Positions 1 through 9,967 of a stretch of 64,000 nucleotides of DNA are shown here, piece after piece. Within the stretch, counting starts at the first letter, position 1. Every line of letters begins with the position of its first letter. Position numbers and translations under genes: made by a program. The stretch spans positions 29,812,438 to 29,876,437 of the forward strand of contig NC_133648.1 in NCBI RefSeq assembly GCF_009905375.1, read 5' to 3'. A model generated the notes under the pieces. That model saw nothing but the letters and a program-made list of their open reading frames with translations, made no database searches and was not told the DNA's origin. The stretch comes from Apium graveolens. Taxonomy: Eukaryota > Streptophyta > Magnoliopsida > Apiales > Apiaceae.

Positions 1-560
1 TGTTCATCTTCTCTCCCAAAGAGCTGAAGATTTGCAGCAAAGAGATACAACAATCAGATTGAATTGTTCTGTTCATCTTCTCTCCCAAAGAGCTGAAGAT
101 TTACAGCAAAGAGATACAGAGGAGATATACACACAAATCCATATCAGTTATTCTTATCACCGGAGTAACATTATAATGCCTAAGTTAACTCTTATATATT
201 CTTAGGGGCATTATAATTGTTACCCAGTAATTAAATCCTTAGACAAACAAAAGCTAGAATATTATATAGGATTTAATTTATTGATCTTTGTAGTAGCTAG
301 AAACCTTGTTGCTCTTAGATTGTAGCTGGTTAATTTATTTACCGGAGTGTAGCAACACCCCTCGAGGATTTATATATGAATATATATTTCCCCGAATATC
401 TTGTGTTTCTCGTTTTATTGTTCCAAACACTATTCCTCTCAAGAACACGAAACCACTAACCGAGCACTAAATTTTATATCCGCAAAAGATTCGAAAGATT
501 TTTTTTAATTTAGTGATCATCGTATTCAACTCCACTTCTACGATAATTCGGGACCTAACA
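1..560 (+). mobile_element. Copia-type LTR, 3' part (5' end outside window)
   Basis: The stretch ends in a typical Copia LTR terminus, gggacctaaca at 550-560, and has the same kind of end (attcaac-C-rich-ttctac) as the solo LTR that ends at 2469. Its first 120 bases hold a 70-bp direct tandem duplication (units start at 1 and 71, one clear difference). It adjoins minus-strand Copia extra-ORF sequence at 561, so it is probably another LTR inserted in that ORF. The left terminus and TSD cannot be seen, so solo LTR versus complete element is undecided. Confidence 0.65.
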
Positions 561-1096
561 CTCCGCATCAGAGAAGTGAGAGCTTGCACTTGAGATGTGA
601 GTGAATCATTGGAAGACTACAGAGTTGAAACTTGTTGTTTAAGAGCTTGCAGTTGGAGATTTGAGGAAGTGGCAGATTGTGGTTGAGAGCTTGAAGGTAC
701 TGTGGTGCCAAAAGTAGCTTGCACAGCCTCTTTAATTTCTTCTATGAGCAATGCAGAAGGTTCATACCTACTTTGATGAAGCTGGTTCAATTTGAGTTTT
801 GTATCATTTGAATTAGCAATATGCTGTTGAACCACCTAATTAAAAGCTATAAAAGATTATCTGAGATTTTTGACATCTTTTTCCACAGAAATCAGATCAA
901 ATCTTGCCATTTGGCCAGCAAAATGTTGAAATTTTGAAGTGATCTTGACTCGAGAAGGGATAATCTCATCCATCTTGTCTCTCACCATCTTTCGAATCTT
1001 GTCTTGATGACCAATCAATGTTAATTCCAGAGCTTTACCAAAGAGGTAAAAAGCCTTGAGTTGATCCTTGTATACATCATTGACTGCATCATATAC
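561..1096 (-). pseudogene. Copia extra ORF (element B), C-terminal part, copy 1
   Basis: On the minus strand this continues the reading frame broken by the solo LTR at 1097-2469. After the LTR is removed the frame runs on through ...VNDVYKDQLKAFYLFGKALE... and then ...VQQHIANSNDTKLKLNQLHQ.... It is hydrophilic and Gln/Ser/Leu-rich near the end, with at least one in-frame stop (near 860) and a stop near 617. The family is the long accessory ORF found 3' of pol in some plant Copia elements; its function is unknown to me. Only this copy extends left of 983; the duplicate at 7963 starts within it. Confidence 0.6.
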
Positions 1097-2469
1097 TGTA
1101 AGTCATATGTCATAGCCTATTTGTATATTCGAGGATTCAACTCAACTCAAATAAGAATGTAATAAGTAAATAGTGGATCTACCGTCAGAGAGATCTCGCA
1201 AAGTAACATCTGTCAGAGGATTCAGAAACAAGGTTTATCTACAGACTTGAGGAGTTAATTCACTGGAAGAAAATCAAGAAATTGATCAAGCCTCAGTGAT
1301 ATAAATCAAGATCGTGGATTTAATCAAGTGACAGAGATCTCGTCAGAGTATCATTAATTACAAGGATTTAATCTGAAGATAATCAAAGTGTCAAAGTCAA
1401 GACATGAAGAAACGTCACGGAAGTTAGTCACTCATGAACCAGACAGTACACCGAGTGTCAACATTGAACTGGTGGAATTGATTCATATATTTCAGTGATT
1501 TTCAGAAGATATACAGAAGAATAGATGCTGCTCAAGATTAGTATTAATTCTCTATTAATTAATTAAGTCATATAATTTAATTAAGAAAATAAATTATATC
1601 TGCAAAAGATTAATTTATTTGATTAATTAAATTAATTGATTAATTAATTCCGAATTAATATTAAGAATTTTCAGAATTTAAATTGGTTTAAAAATCTGTT
1701 TTAATTCAACAAGACAACTGATTGTATTAGTATGACAGTCGGTATGACAATCAATAGTCATACCGAAAGTCATGCTAATTCAAAAGGATTGTCTTACCAG
1801 AATTTTTATAGGATTTAAATCTATTTATTTTCAGCAAAAACAATATGTTTGAACTACTATGACAATCGGTATGACAATTGATTGTCATACCGAAAGTCTT
1901 GCTAGTTCATTCTGATTGTCTTGCTAGTTCTAAGGATAGTCCTACCGATTGTCTTGCTGAGCTCAGGATTGTCTTGCCAGTTCAATTCTATTCAGTTGAT
2001 TGATTAAAAGAAGCAGAAGCAGTTCATTTAATTATTATTCAATCAACAATACAGAACCCGAGAACAAAAGAAAAAGAAGCAGAACAATATTTCATCTTCT
2101 CTGCAAAACTTCAAGATCAATTTCTAGATTGTAAAGTTAAATCCAATCAACTAGAAATCTTTATCTTGTTCTTGTGTAACAATCTAGCGGATCAAAATCC
2201 CTAGAACTTAATCTCAAATCGCGTTTAGCATTTGATTATAATTATTGCAAAAATAGAAAAAGTTCATGTCGAATTTATTCTAAATTTGTGATAATTAATT
2301 TGAGATTAATTCCTTGTAATCGATACAGTTGTTGTAACACCTTTCAAGTTTAATAATATTCTTATTTAACTTGAATTTTGTTTCACTTTTTTTTTATTCC
2401 GCATTTATTCGATTATTCGATACCGTTTGTATTCAACCCCCCCTTCTACAAACGCATTGGGACCTAACA
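1097..2469 (+). mobile_element. Solo Copia LTR inserted in the extra ORF (copy 1)
   Basis: Starts TGTAAGTCATATG and ends ACCTAACA, flanked by the 5-bp target duplication tatac (1092-1096 and 2470-2474). No internal region is present. The host reading frame on the minus strand resumes exactly on the other side. The LTR carries many copies of a GATTGTC/GACAATC motif (about 1730-1985), including a perfect 12-2-12 inverted repeat at 1867-1892 (arm CGGTATGACAAT). Its end matches the LTR stub in front of element E at 3679, so it may be E's LTR family. Confidence 0.88.
1867..1892. repeat. Perfect 12-2-12 inverted repeat inside solo LTR
   Basis: The arm CGGTATGACAAT is followed by tg and its exact reverse complement. 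The duplicate copy at 8847-8872 is unchanged. Further partial copies of the arm surround it in both LTRs. Confidence 0.9.
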
Positions 2470-2988
2470 TATACCTCTTGTAAAGTCAGGACCTTGGCAT
2501 TACTCCCCATTATGGTCACATATTCATCTCTGAACCTAGCCAAGACCTGATCCATCTCCAAAGTGAAGTCCTTAGACAACCAAGCATCTACATTCCCATC
2601 TTTCTCAACTTCATTGACTATTTTATGCTTTTGTTTCTCAACTTCTTCATTGTAGGTGAGCAGAATAGCATGATAATCTTGATTGCTCATGTCTGAAGTG
2701 AGAAGGTGTTGTGAGATGTTGGCAAGACCGGAGATTTGATCAACAAGAAGATCATCCACAGTGCTTGGTTGAGCTTGAGCATTCTGCAACCACTGTTGGA
2801 TGGGGTGAGATGTTTGTTATGAAGAGTTTGAAGTTGATGGAAGTGCATCATTAGAACCACATGTGACAGATGTCACAGTTTGACTCACAACCTGAGTTGT
2901 GGTTATGCAAGTTTGTTGTACCACACTTGTAGTGGGAACCTCCATTTGAATTGGAGGAGAGTTAGGTAGATTACTGTCGTGTACTCTA
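2470..2988 (-). pseudogene. Copia extra ORF (element B), middle part, copy 1
   Basis: Minus-strand reading gives ...NLPNSPPIQMEVPTTSVV... , a Thr/Ser/Val-rich stretch, a stop (tca-taa, near 2820), then ...AQPSTVDDLLVDQIS... and ...FRDEYVTIMGSNAKVLTLQE up to the solo LTR. It ends at the TSD copy ctcta (2984-2988) of gypsy A. The open part is about 118 codons. It is the same as 9449-9967 apart from a few substitutions. No domain I can name. Confidence 0.6.
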
Positions 2989-3678
2989 TATAACGACTCG
3001 TATATTTTTTGAATTAATTAAACATGTAATTGTGGAAGTTTTAAATAAATAAAGTATGTGTATAGTTTTGTCAGCTCAGTTTTATTTTATTATTATGTAT
3101 GTGTGATTTAGGGGGTGCCCGGTTGTCCCCGTAATTAATTATGGAATTGTATTGAATTGTTTCCACTTTTAAAAGTAAATTTAATGCCAATTTATTTGTA
3201 TAAATATGTGGATTGTCTCTAAAATTATTTTTATGATTTTATAATTACAATAATTATTTCTAGGATTTTATAAAATTGAGAAATCAATATTTTATTAATT
3301 ATTTATTTTTAAATGATTTTTCTGATTGCTTTTACTTGTAAAATCCGTATTTAATTCTAGAATTCTTCAAAAATTATGAAACTCATACTTATTTAAGTTC
3401 GGATTATTTTGAGAATTTTAACAATTTTTTGGGAATTTTTGGGATTAATTTCACCCGCGCGTTATTTCGTTAATTGTTAAAAAGCGGGTACAAGTTGCGT
3501 TTTAGAAATTGTTTAAAAATTTCAAAATTTATATTTTTAGTAACTTCGGGGTATTTGCAACATTTTAAAGTTAGTTGGGTAATTTTTGGGTTTATATTAC
3601 CCGCCTGTTTATTCGTTATTTTTGTAAAAACCCGGATAAGAGATAAGGTTTACAGTCAAATTGGACACGTGGCAGTTG
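2989..3678 (+). mobile_element. Truncated 5' end of gypsy A LTR (copy 1)
   Basis: Matches the first 690 bp of A's LTRs (from 9968 and 28372), starting TATAACGACTCG. It stops abruptly after ggacacgtggcagttg, where A's LTR continues with ttttgtgctgc. It is not an independent insertion, being part of duplicated segment S. The 70-codon ORF inside is LTR sequence with no coding support. Confidence 0.88.
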
Positions 3679-3690
3679 GGACCTAACAAT

Positions 3691-3702
3691 TGGTATCAGA
3701 GC
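3691..3702 (+). other. Primer binding site of E (tRNA-iMet)
   Basis: TGGTATCAGAGC, two bases after the LTR end CCTAACA; it is complementary to the 3' end of plant initiator Met-tRNA as in most plant Copia elements. Confidence 0.93.
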
Positions 3703-3784
3703 CTTCTGATTAACGAACAAATCAAGATCCAAGACTTTTGTGTTTCTTTCACTCCTTGAATTTTTATTTATTCAAAAATTCATA

Positions 3785-6016
3785 ATGACTTCACAAAAAG
3801 TTGGAACCGTTAAAATTCCACAATTTGATAAAGAGAATTATATTATGTGGAAGAAGAAGATGCTATTGTTTTTACAAGTGGCAAATCCCAAATATTCAAA
3901 CTTGTTAAAGAAGGGGATAAAAACTCCGATGGTTATTGAACCGGAGGTGATAGTAGATGATGTTGTGATCACCAAAGCCAGAATCTATCCTAAAGATCCT
4001 GAAGATTTTACTCCTGATGAAAAAAAAGAAGCCTCCTTGGATGCCAGCCTTCAATTAATTTTAATTGATTCCCTTGATCCCTTGATGAACAGACATGTGA
4101 TGAACTGTAAAAATTCCAAACACATGTGGGAAACTGTTGAGGTGATCAATGAAGGCACAGAAGAAGTTAGGGAGAACAAGTTGGAGATCCTAACCTCTGA
4201 GTATGAACATTTTAAATCAAATCCAGGAGAAGGAATTACTGAAGTGTTTGAGAGGTACAATGCGTTGATCAACAACCTGAACATCAATGGAAAATTTTAT
4301 TTAATCAGGGAGGTCAACAAAAAGTTCTTTTTGACACTGCCAACTCATCTTGAACATAGAATCACTGCCATTAGAGAAGCTAGAGATCTGAGTGAGATTT
4401 CTTTGGACAGACTCTATGGAGTGTTAAAAACCTATGAGTTGGAGCAGATTCAATAGAAGGAATTCTACGGGAAGGATAGAATGGTCAGCACATCTACTGC
4501 ACTTGTAGCTGAAGGTCAACAACAACAGCAATCTCAACAATTGGAGAGAATGGTACAGTGTTCCAAGGCTGAGGAAAATATGTTAGTAGCAGAATATGAT
4601 CCTCCTAATACAAATCAATCAAGTGATGATTTTTATTCCTTGGAAGAGCTGGAGCAATTGGAAGACGAGTCAATGGCCCAAATTGTCAAGAGATTCTCCC
4701 ATGTCAGATTCAAGAGGAATCCCAAGCTTAAGTACAAGTCCAACTACAACAAATTCCAGAAAGGTGGATCTTCATCCTCTAACACCAGTAGCGGTGGATA
4801 CAAAACAGGGATGGTTGATCGGAGCACCATCAGATGCTATAACTGCAATGAGTTGGGACACTTTGCCACATAATGTAGGAAGCCAAAGCAAGTAAGAAAG
4901 AACTCTGAAAGGGCTTATCTGGCAAAGGGAAGAAGCTGGGATGATACTGACAGTGAAGATGAAGAAGAAGGAAATCTTGCTCTTATGGCTATTGATGGAA
5001 AAGCTTCATCGTCAAGAATAGAGGTAAAACTTTCTGATGCTGAAATGGATTATCATCTAAGAGGCAACTTAAATAATGCACATCGTGATAATGAACTGTT
5101 AAGTTTACAGATCAAAGACCTTGAGAAAGAGGTCAATGAATTAAGACTTGTGCATATTAATCAAGACAAATTAAAAGAACAAATATCTTTTCTAGAGAAT
5201 AGAGTTGACTGTTACAGAAAACTCGAAACTATTCTCAAAGACAAGATCACCGGTCTTGAGACTAAGGTTAGAGCCTACTTCAATTCTTGTTCAAAGGCTA
5301 AAGAGTTCTACAGTAAGCAAGTTGTTAATCAAACATCTGGAATAGGTTATGATTACAATGCTGCTATTGGAGAATTAGGCATAAACTCCCCTCCTCATGT
5401 CTGTGCTAAAGGGAGGGAAGTACCATATGTGCTTAAGGGTGTTGATGAACCCCTCTATAAACCATCAATTGCTGAACCATTTGATGTGACCTCTTCTGTA
5501 ATTCAGGAAGAAATACGTGCTAAAGATCATGCTAATGAGAAGGTTGTTTCCAAGTCAAGTGTGTCGAAAGTTCCAGTCAAAGTTGTGAAAGCAACTGAGA
5601 CTAACTCAGACATACATGAGTTGGATAACAAAAATGCCATGTCTGCCATGCATAAATTGCCTACTATTAATCACTCTTATAAAGCATGTGGTGTTTTTAA
5701 TTGTATGTCTTGTGCTTTTAATATGATGTATGCTTATTTTAATGGTAAACATGTTTCTAATGATAAGACTACTCCTCGTCAGCATGTGAATAATAAGAAG
5801 CATGATAGGTCTAAGACTGCTAGTCCTTCTAAGGATAGAAAGGAGACATTTGTGCCTAAGCTTAAACAGAAATTTGTTAAGGCTGTTTACAAGGTCAAAT
5901 GTTCAGTCATTGAGAAAGTTGAGACAATTAAAATTAAAAATGTTGTTTTGCCTGACAAAGGACAGTTCTACAAGAATGCCGGGCCCAACCAAGTTTGGGT
6001 TCCGAAGAAGGGTTAA
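3785..6016 (+). pseudogene. gag: Copia gag (nucleocapsid polyprotein), two nonsense mutations
   Basis: One reading frame of about 743 codons runs from ATG 3785 to TAA 6014-6016, interrupted only by TAG at 4454 and TAA at 4871. The N-terminal part (FDKENYIMWKKKM..., then EGITEVFERYNALINNL and LDRLYGVLKTYELE) is the plant Copia gag capsid domain (UBN2/DUF4219 type). A CCHC zinc knuckle starts at CYNCNELGHFAT near 4836; its last Cys is preceded by the TAA, where related gags have a sense codon such as GAA. Downstream is a charged coiled-coil-like region (about 5040-5260) and a Lys-rich tail, giving an unusually long gag. I start at 3785 rather than the in-frame ATG at 3740 because MTSQKVGTVKIPQFD begins there. 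The product would package element RNA. Decay is slight compared with the gypsy elements here. Confidence 0.88.
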
Positions 6017-6223
6017 TCCATTTGTGTTGCAGGGCATTAAAACAGGTGAAACCGGGAGTGTGGATTCTTGACAGTGGATCATCAAGACATATGACCGGAG
6101 ATAGAGCCCTGTTATCAAATGTGGATTGAGAAAGCTGGCCCCCTGGTTACCTTTGGAGATAACAGCAAAGGTTTATCCGAGGGATATGGCTGTTTGCAAG
6201 CGGGTAATGTTATCATTGAACTT
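6017..6223 (+). pseudogene. Copia aspartic protease fragment
   Basis: In the -1 frame relative to gag, 6061 onward reads WILDSGSSRHMTGD, with the DSG catalytic triad at 6070-6078, followed by a TGA at 6127. One frame further, AGPLVTFGDNSKGLSEGYG continues the family pattern up to about 6223. There all similarity stops, so RT and integrase are missing. The enzyme would cleave the polyprotein. It is clearly dead: a stop, a frameshift and a truncation. Confidence 0.82.
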
Positions 6224-6980
6224 GTAAATAGTTTCTATATTTTTGCTATATTTATATAAGTTTTTATTTGTATTTTCTGTAATTGTAAATATTGTATGAT
6301 ATATGAAATTGAATGTTGATATCTTGTTGATAGATATTTGGTATTTAATTCATTGATATTTGTTTGTATTATTATTATTTTTATTGTATTATTTTTTTAT
6401 TTTATTTTTATTTTATTTTAAATATTATGCAACATAACAATTAGTATCTAAAGTACTTGACAAGTATCGGTCAATGATATGTTGTTAACATTATGTTGCA
6501 GATATTTGTAAGCTTTTGACATGAATGAGAATTACTTAGACTTTACCCTAAGTGATCAATGTTTTATCAAAAACTCATTCATATTAAAAAAAACAAAATC
6601 AAACTTCTTTCTACATTAGTGATTTCTTATTTCATGTAAAATCCATTGAAATCACTATTGTACATCATTACTCTCAAAAGATTAAATGTATAATTTTCAT
6701 TCATTATAAATCTTAAATACATTTTATCTCTATAGTGCCATATATTCTGTGTTACAGGTTCAGTCTCCAATGACTTTCTTTCATTGACAGTCATGAGGTT
6801 GAAAACCCACAACGTCTATCCCAGACTGTAAAGACAAACACAAAAACAGAACCAACCAACACTCTCTTACCACTAAATGTAGTATGAATAAGCGTGAGGG
6901 AGATAGTGCCTTAGTGCACCACATAAGAAAGGTTCTGTAGTCAACCCAGTAGCTCTGTCTCCTACAAAGATGAGTTGTAT
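6224..6980. other. AT-rich stretch, no gene recognised
   Basis: From 6224 the Copia similarity ends. The sequence becomes very T-rich (6230-6430) and then mixed. The short ORFs on either strand (61-88 codons) show no family pattern. The right part may be eroded extra-ORF sequence, since clear extra-ORF similarity starts near 6990. Pol (about 3 kb in intact relatives) was replaced by, or lost across, this stretch. Confidence 0.5.
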
Positions 6981-6989
6981 TTAAACCGA

Positions 6990-7700
6990 GACAACTGCTA
7001 ACCCCCATACATCTTCTCAAAAAGATGTAATGGTTGAAAAGGCACAAAAATAGTTACTAGATTCATTCTCTCAATAGGGTGCGTCTATTGAAATTTGCCT
7101 GTCGGCCAAGGTATCCTATGTAGTGTCACCACCTCAAATATAAACAATTCTTAATACACAAGGAAAGGTTACAGACACAAAGGATGAGTTGACGGAAATA
7201 AGAGTTTCGACCATTTTAAGGTCAGATTCGATTGTTCAAGGTTCGTTAATGGACCAATTGCCTTTACAGGTGTTAGGAGAGGATACTGATCCAAAAGCCA
7301 TATGTCAGTGGTCAGTGTCTACCTCCCCAGGCTTAAATCCCCTGGATGCATCTGCGGATAGTAGATCTGACATAGGCGCAGATCGGCAACTTGTTGACAA
7401 TGATTCAGATATTACCAGATGAGTCACAAGGAAATGTCTTCACAGACATTAGAAGGGAACTTTGATCTTTATGCTAAATTCGTTGGATCATTGTTTACCT
7501 TCCCAAAATTCAAATCTGGAACCCTAAAAGGGAAACTAGCAACTTGTAGATTATGACTCAGATTCATCTGACGAGTTTAACAAGGATGGGGATTTGCGAA
7601 CTCCCATTGCACCACCTATGACCTCCTTAAGGATGGCTAAGGTGATTTTCCTTGCAGGTACAGCTGGATTATGGAGCTATGAGAGAAGAGTGATACACTT
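6990..7700 (+). pseudogene. Copia extra ORF remnant of E (plus strand)
   Basis: Reading from 7012 gives SSQKDVMVEKAQK, a stop, then LLDSFSQ, a stop, then GASIEI. This parallels the extra ORF of B (SSQKDVVVKEGQKQTLGKSSQQGVSIKK on the other strand near 31230-31300), showing that E and B belong to related families. It continues with a 77-codon open stretch (7189-7422), then ...DSDSSDEFNKDGDLRTPIAP... and ...KVIFLAGTAGLWSYERRV to about 7700. Several stops and frameshifts. Function unknown. Confidence 0.65.
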
Positions 7701-7867
7701 GTGAGAATGAGTGTAAACACGAGTGGAGAGAAGAGTGAAACACATGTGAGGTACACTAAACAGAATCACACACTCACAGTGAGGAAGAAAGAGAAACTTC
7801 TTGTTATTTCTTTTCCAGCCAAGTGAAATATGAGAACTCCTTCAGACGACGGCATACATTCCTTCTT

Positions 7868-7927
7868 TAAGGGGGAGATAAAAGCTTAAGTAATAGTTTG
7901 GAGGATTCCTCAACTAAGGGGGAGAAA
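7868..7927 (+). other. Two polypurine tracts at the 3' end of E
   Basis: TTAAGGGGGAGAT (7868-7880) and CTAAGGGGGAGAAAT (7913-7927) are plus-strand primer-like tracts 33-45 bp apart. A Copia 3' LTR should follow, but instead extra-ORF DNA of segment S begins at 7963. As I recall, tandem polypurine tracts are reported for Sireviruses. Confidence 0.7.
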
Positions 7928-7962
7928 TAGCAGGGAGGAAGAAAAAGATCATATGTACACTA

Positions 7963-8076
7963 CACCACCTTTCGAATCTTGTCTTGATGACCAATCAATG
8001 TTAATTCCAGAGCTTTACCAAAGAGGTGAAAAGCCTTGAGTTGATCCTTGTATACATCATTGACTGCATCATATAC
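7963..8076 (-). pseudogene. Copia extra ORF (element B) fragment, copy 2
   Basis: Minus-strand remnant reading ...DAVNDVYKDQLKAFYLFGKA... , the continuation of 9449-9967 beyond the solo LTR. It is cut off at 7963 by the junction with E; the equivalent in copy 1 runs on to 561. Confidence 0.6.
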
Positions 8077-9448
8077 TGTAAGTCATATGTCATAGCCTAT
8101 TTGTATATTCGAGGATTCAACTCAACTCAAATAAGAATGTAATAAGTAAATAGTGGATCTACCGTCAGAGAGATCTCGCAAAGTAACATCTGTCAGAGGA
8201 TTCAGAAACAAGGTTCATCTACAGACTTGAGGAGTTAATTCACTGGAAGAAAATCAAGAAATTGATCAAGCCTCAGTGATATAAATCAAGATCGTGGATT
8301 TAATCAAGTGACAGAGATCTCGTCAGAGTATCATTAATTACAAGGATTTAATCTGAAGACAATCAAAGTGTCAAAGTCAAGACATGAAGAAACATCACGG
8401 AAGTTAGTCACTCATGAACCAGACAGTACATCGAGTGTCAACATTGAACTGGTGGAATTGATTCATATATTTCAGTGATTTTCAGAAGATATACAGAAGA
8501 ATAGATGCTGCTCAAGATTAGTATTAATTCTCTATTAATTAATTAAGTCATATAATTTAATTAAGAAAATAAATTATATCTGCAAAAGATTAATTTATTT
8601 GATTAATTAAATTAATTGATTAATTAATTCTGAATTAATATTAAGAATTTTTAGAATTTAAATTGGTTTAAAAATCTGTTTTAATTCAACAAGACAACTG
8701 ATTGTATTAGTATGACAATCGGTATGACAATCAATAGTCATACCGAAAGTCATGCTAATTCAAAAGGATTGTCTTACCAGAATTTTTATAGGATTTAAAT
8801 CTATTTATTTTCAGCAAAAATAATCTGTTTGAACTACTATGACAATCGGTATGACAATTGATTGTCATACCGAAAGTCTTGCTAGTTCATTCTGATTGTC
8901 TTGCTAGTTCTAAGGATAGTCCTACCGATTGTCTTGCTGAGCTCAGGATTGTCTTGCCAGTTCAATTCTATTCGGTTGATTGATTAAAAGAAGCAGAAGC
9001 AGTTCATTTAATTATTATTCAATCAACAATACAGAACCCGAGAACAAAAGAAAAAGAAGCAGAACAATATTTCATCTTTTCTGCAAAACTTCAAGATCAA
9101 TTTCTAGATTGTAAAGTTAAATCCAATTAACTAGAAATCTTTATCTTGTTCTTGTGTAACAATCTAGCGGATCAAAATCCCTAGAACTTAATCTCAAATC
9201 GCGTTTAGCATTTGATTATAATTATTGCAAAAATAAAAAAAGTTCATGTCGAATTTATTCTAAATTTGTGATAATTAATTTGAGATTAATTCCTTGTAAT
9301 CGATACAGTTGTTGTAACACCTTTCAAGTTTAATAATATTCTTATTTAACTTGAATTTTGTTTCACTTTTTTTTATTCCGCATTTATTCGATTATTCGGT
9401 ACCGTTTGTATTCAACCCCCCCTTCTACAAACGCATTGGGACCTAACA
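8077..9448 (+). mobile_element. Solo Copia LTR in the extra ORF (copy 2)
   Basis: Same LTR as 1097-2469, with the same target duplication tatac (8072-8076, 9449-9453). The 12-2-12 inverted repeat is at 8847-8872. It is the same insertion event seen twice because of the segment duplication, not a second hit. Confidence 0.9.
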
Positions 9449-9967
9449 TATACCTCTTGTAAAGTCAGGACCTTGGCATTACTCCCCATTATGGTCACAT
9501 ATTCATCTCTGAACCTAGCCAGGACCTGATCCATCTCCAAAGTGAAGTCCTTAGACAACCAAGCATCTACATTCCCATCTTTCTCAGCTTCATTGACTAT
9601 TTTATGCTTTTGTTTCTCAACTTCTTCATTGTAGGTGAGCAGAATAGCATGATAATCTTGATTGCTCATGTCTGAAGTGAGAAGGTGTTGTGAGATGTTG
9701 GCAAGATCGGAGATTTGATCAACAAGAAGATCATCCACAGTGCTTGGTTGAGCTTGAGCATTCTGCAACGACTGTTGGATGGGCTGAGATGTTTGTTATG
9801 AAGAGTTTGAAGTTGATGGAAGTGCATCATTAGAACCACATGTGACAGATGTCACAGTTTGACTCACAACCTGAGTTGTGGTTATGCAAGTTTGTTGTAC
9901 CACACTTGTAGTGGGAACCTCCATTTGAATTGGAGGAGAGTTAGGTAGATTACTGTCATGTACTCTA
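9449..9967 (-). pseudogene. Copia extra ORF (element B), middle part, copy 2
   Basis: Minus strand; reads ...VHDSNLPNSPPIQMEVP... directly continuing the ...KTQGFEAR... that ends at 30581 once gypsy A and one ctcta copy are removed. An in-frame TAA near 9800 is shared with copy 1 and so predates the duplication. The 118-codon open part (9412-9768) includes the VDDLLVDQISDLANISQHLL segment. Function unknown. Confidence 0.65.

Larger units (their letters stand above)
983..3678. repeat. Duplicated segment S, copy 1 (2.7 kb)
   Basis: Near-identical direct copy of 7963-10646. It holds, in order, a piece of Copia extra ORF, a solo LTR with its TSDs, more extra ORF and the first 690 bp of gypsy A's LTR. 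All nesting junctions are identical in both copies, so the duplication happened after those insertions. The right break (cagttg, 3673-3678) joins straight into a Copia LTR end, with ttg shared between the two sides. Copy 1 keeps 11 bases near 3430 that copy 2 lacks but A's 3' LTR has, so copy 2 suffered that deletion later. Confidence 0.9.
3679..7962 (+). mobile_element. Copia element E, truncated, LTRs missing, pol deleted
   Basis: Begins with a 10-bp LTR stub (ggacctaaca), then a tRNA-iMet primer site, a long gag (3785-6016), a protease stub (about 6020-6223), an unrecognised AT-rich gap, an extra-ORF remnant (about 6990-7700) and two purine-rich tracts near 7868-7927. Integrase, RT and RNase H are absent. 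It sits exactly between the two copies of segment S, which occupy the places where its LTRs should be. Gag type and tandem purine tracts fit a Sirevirus-like lineage; that assignment is from memory of the family. Confidence 0.8.
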
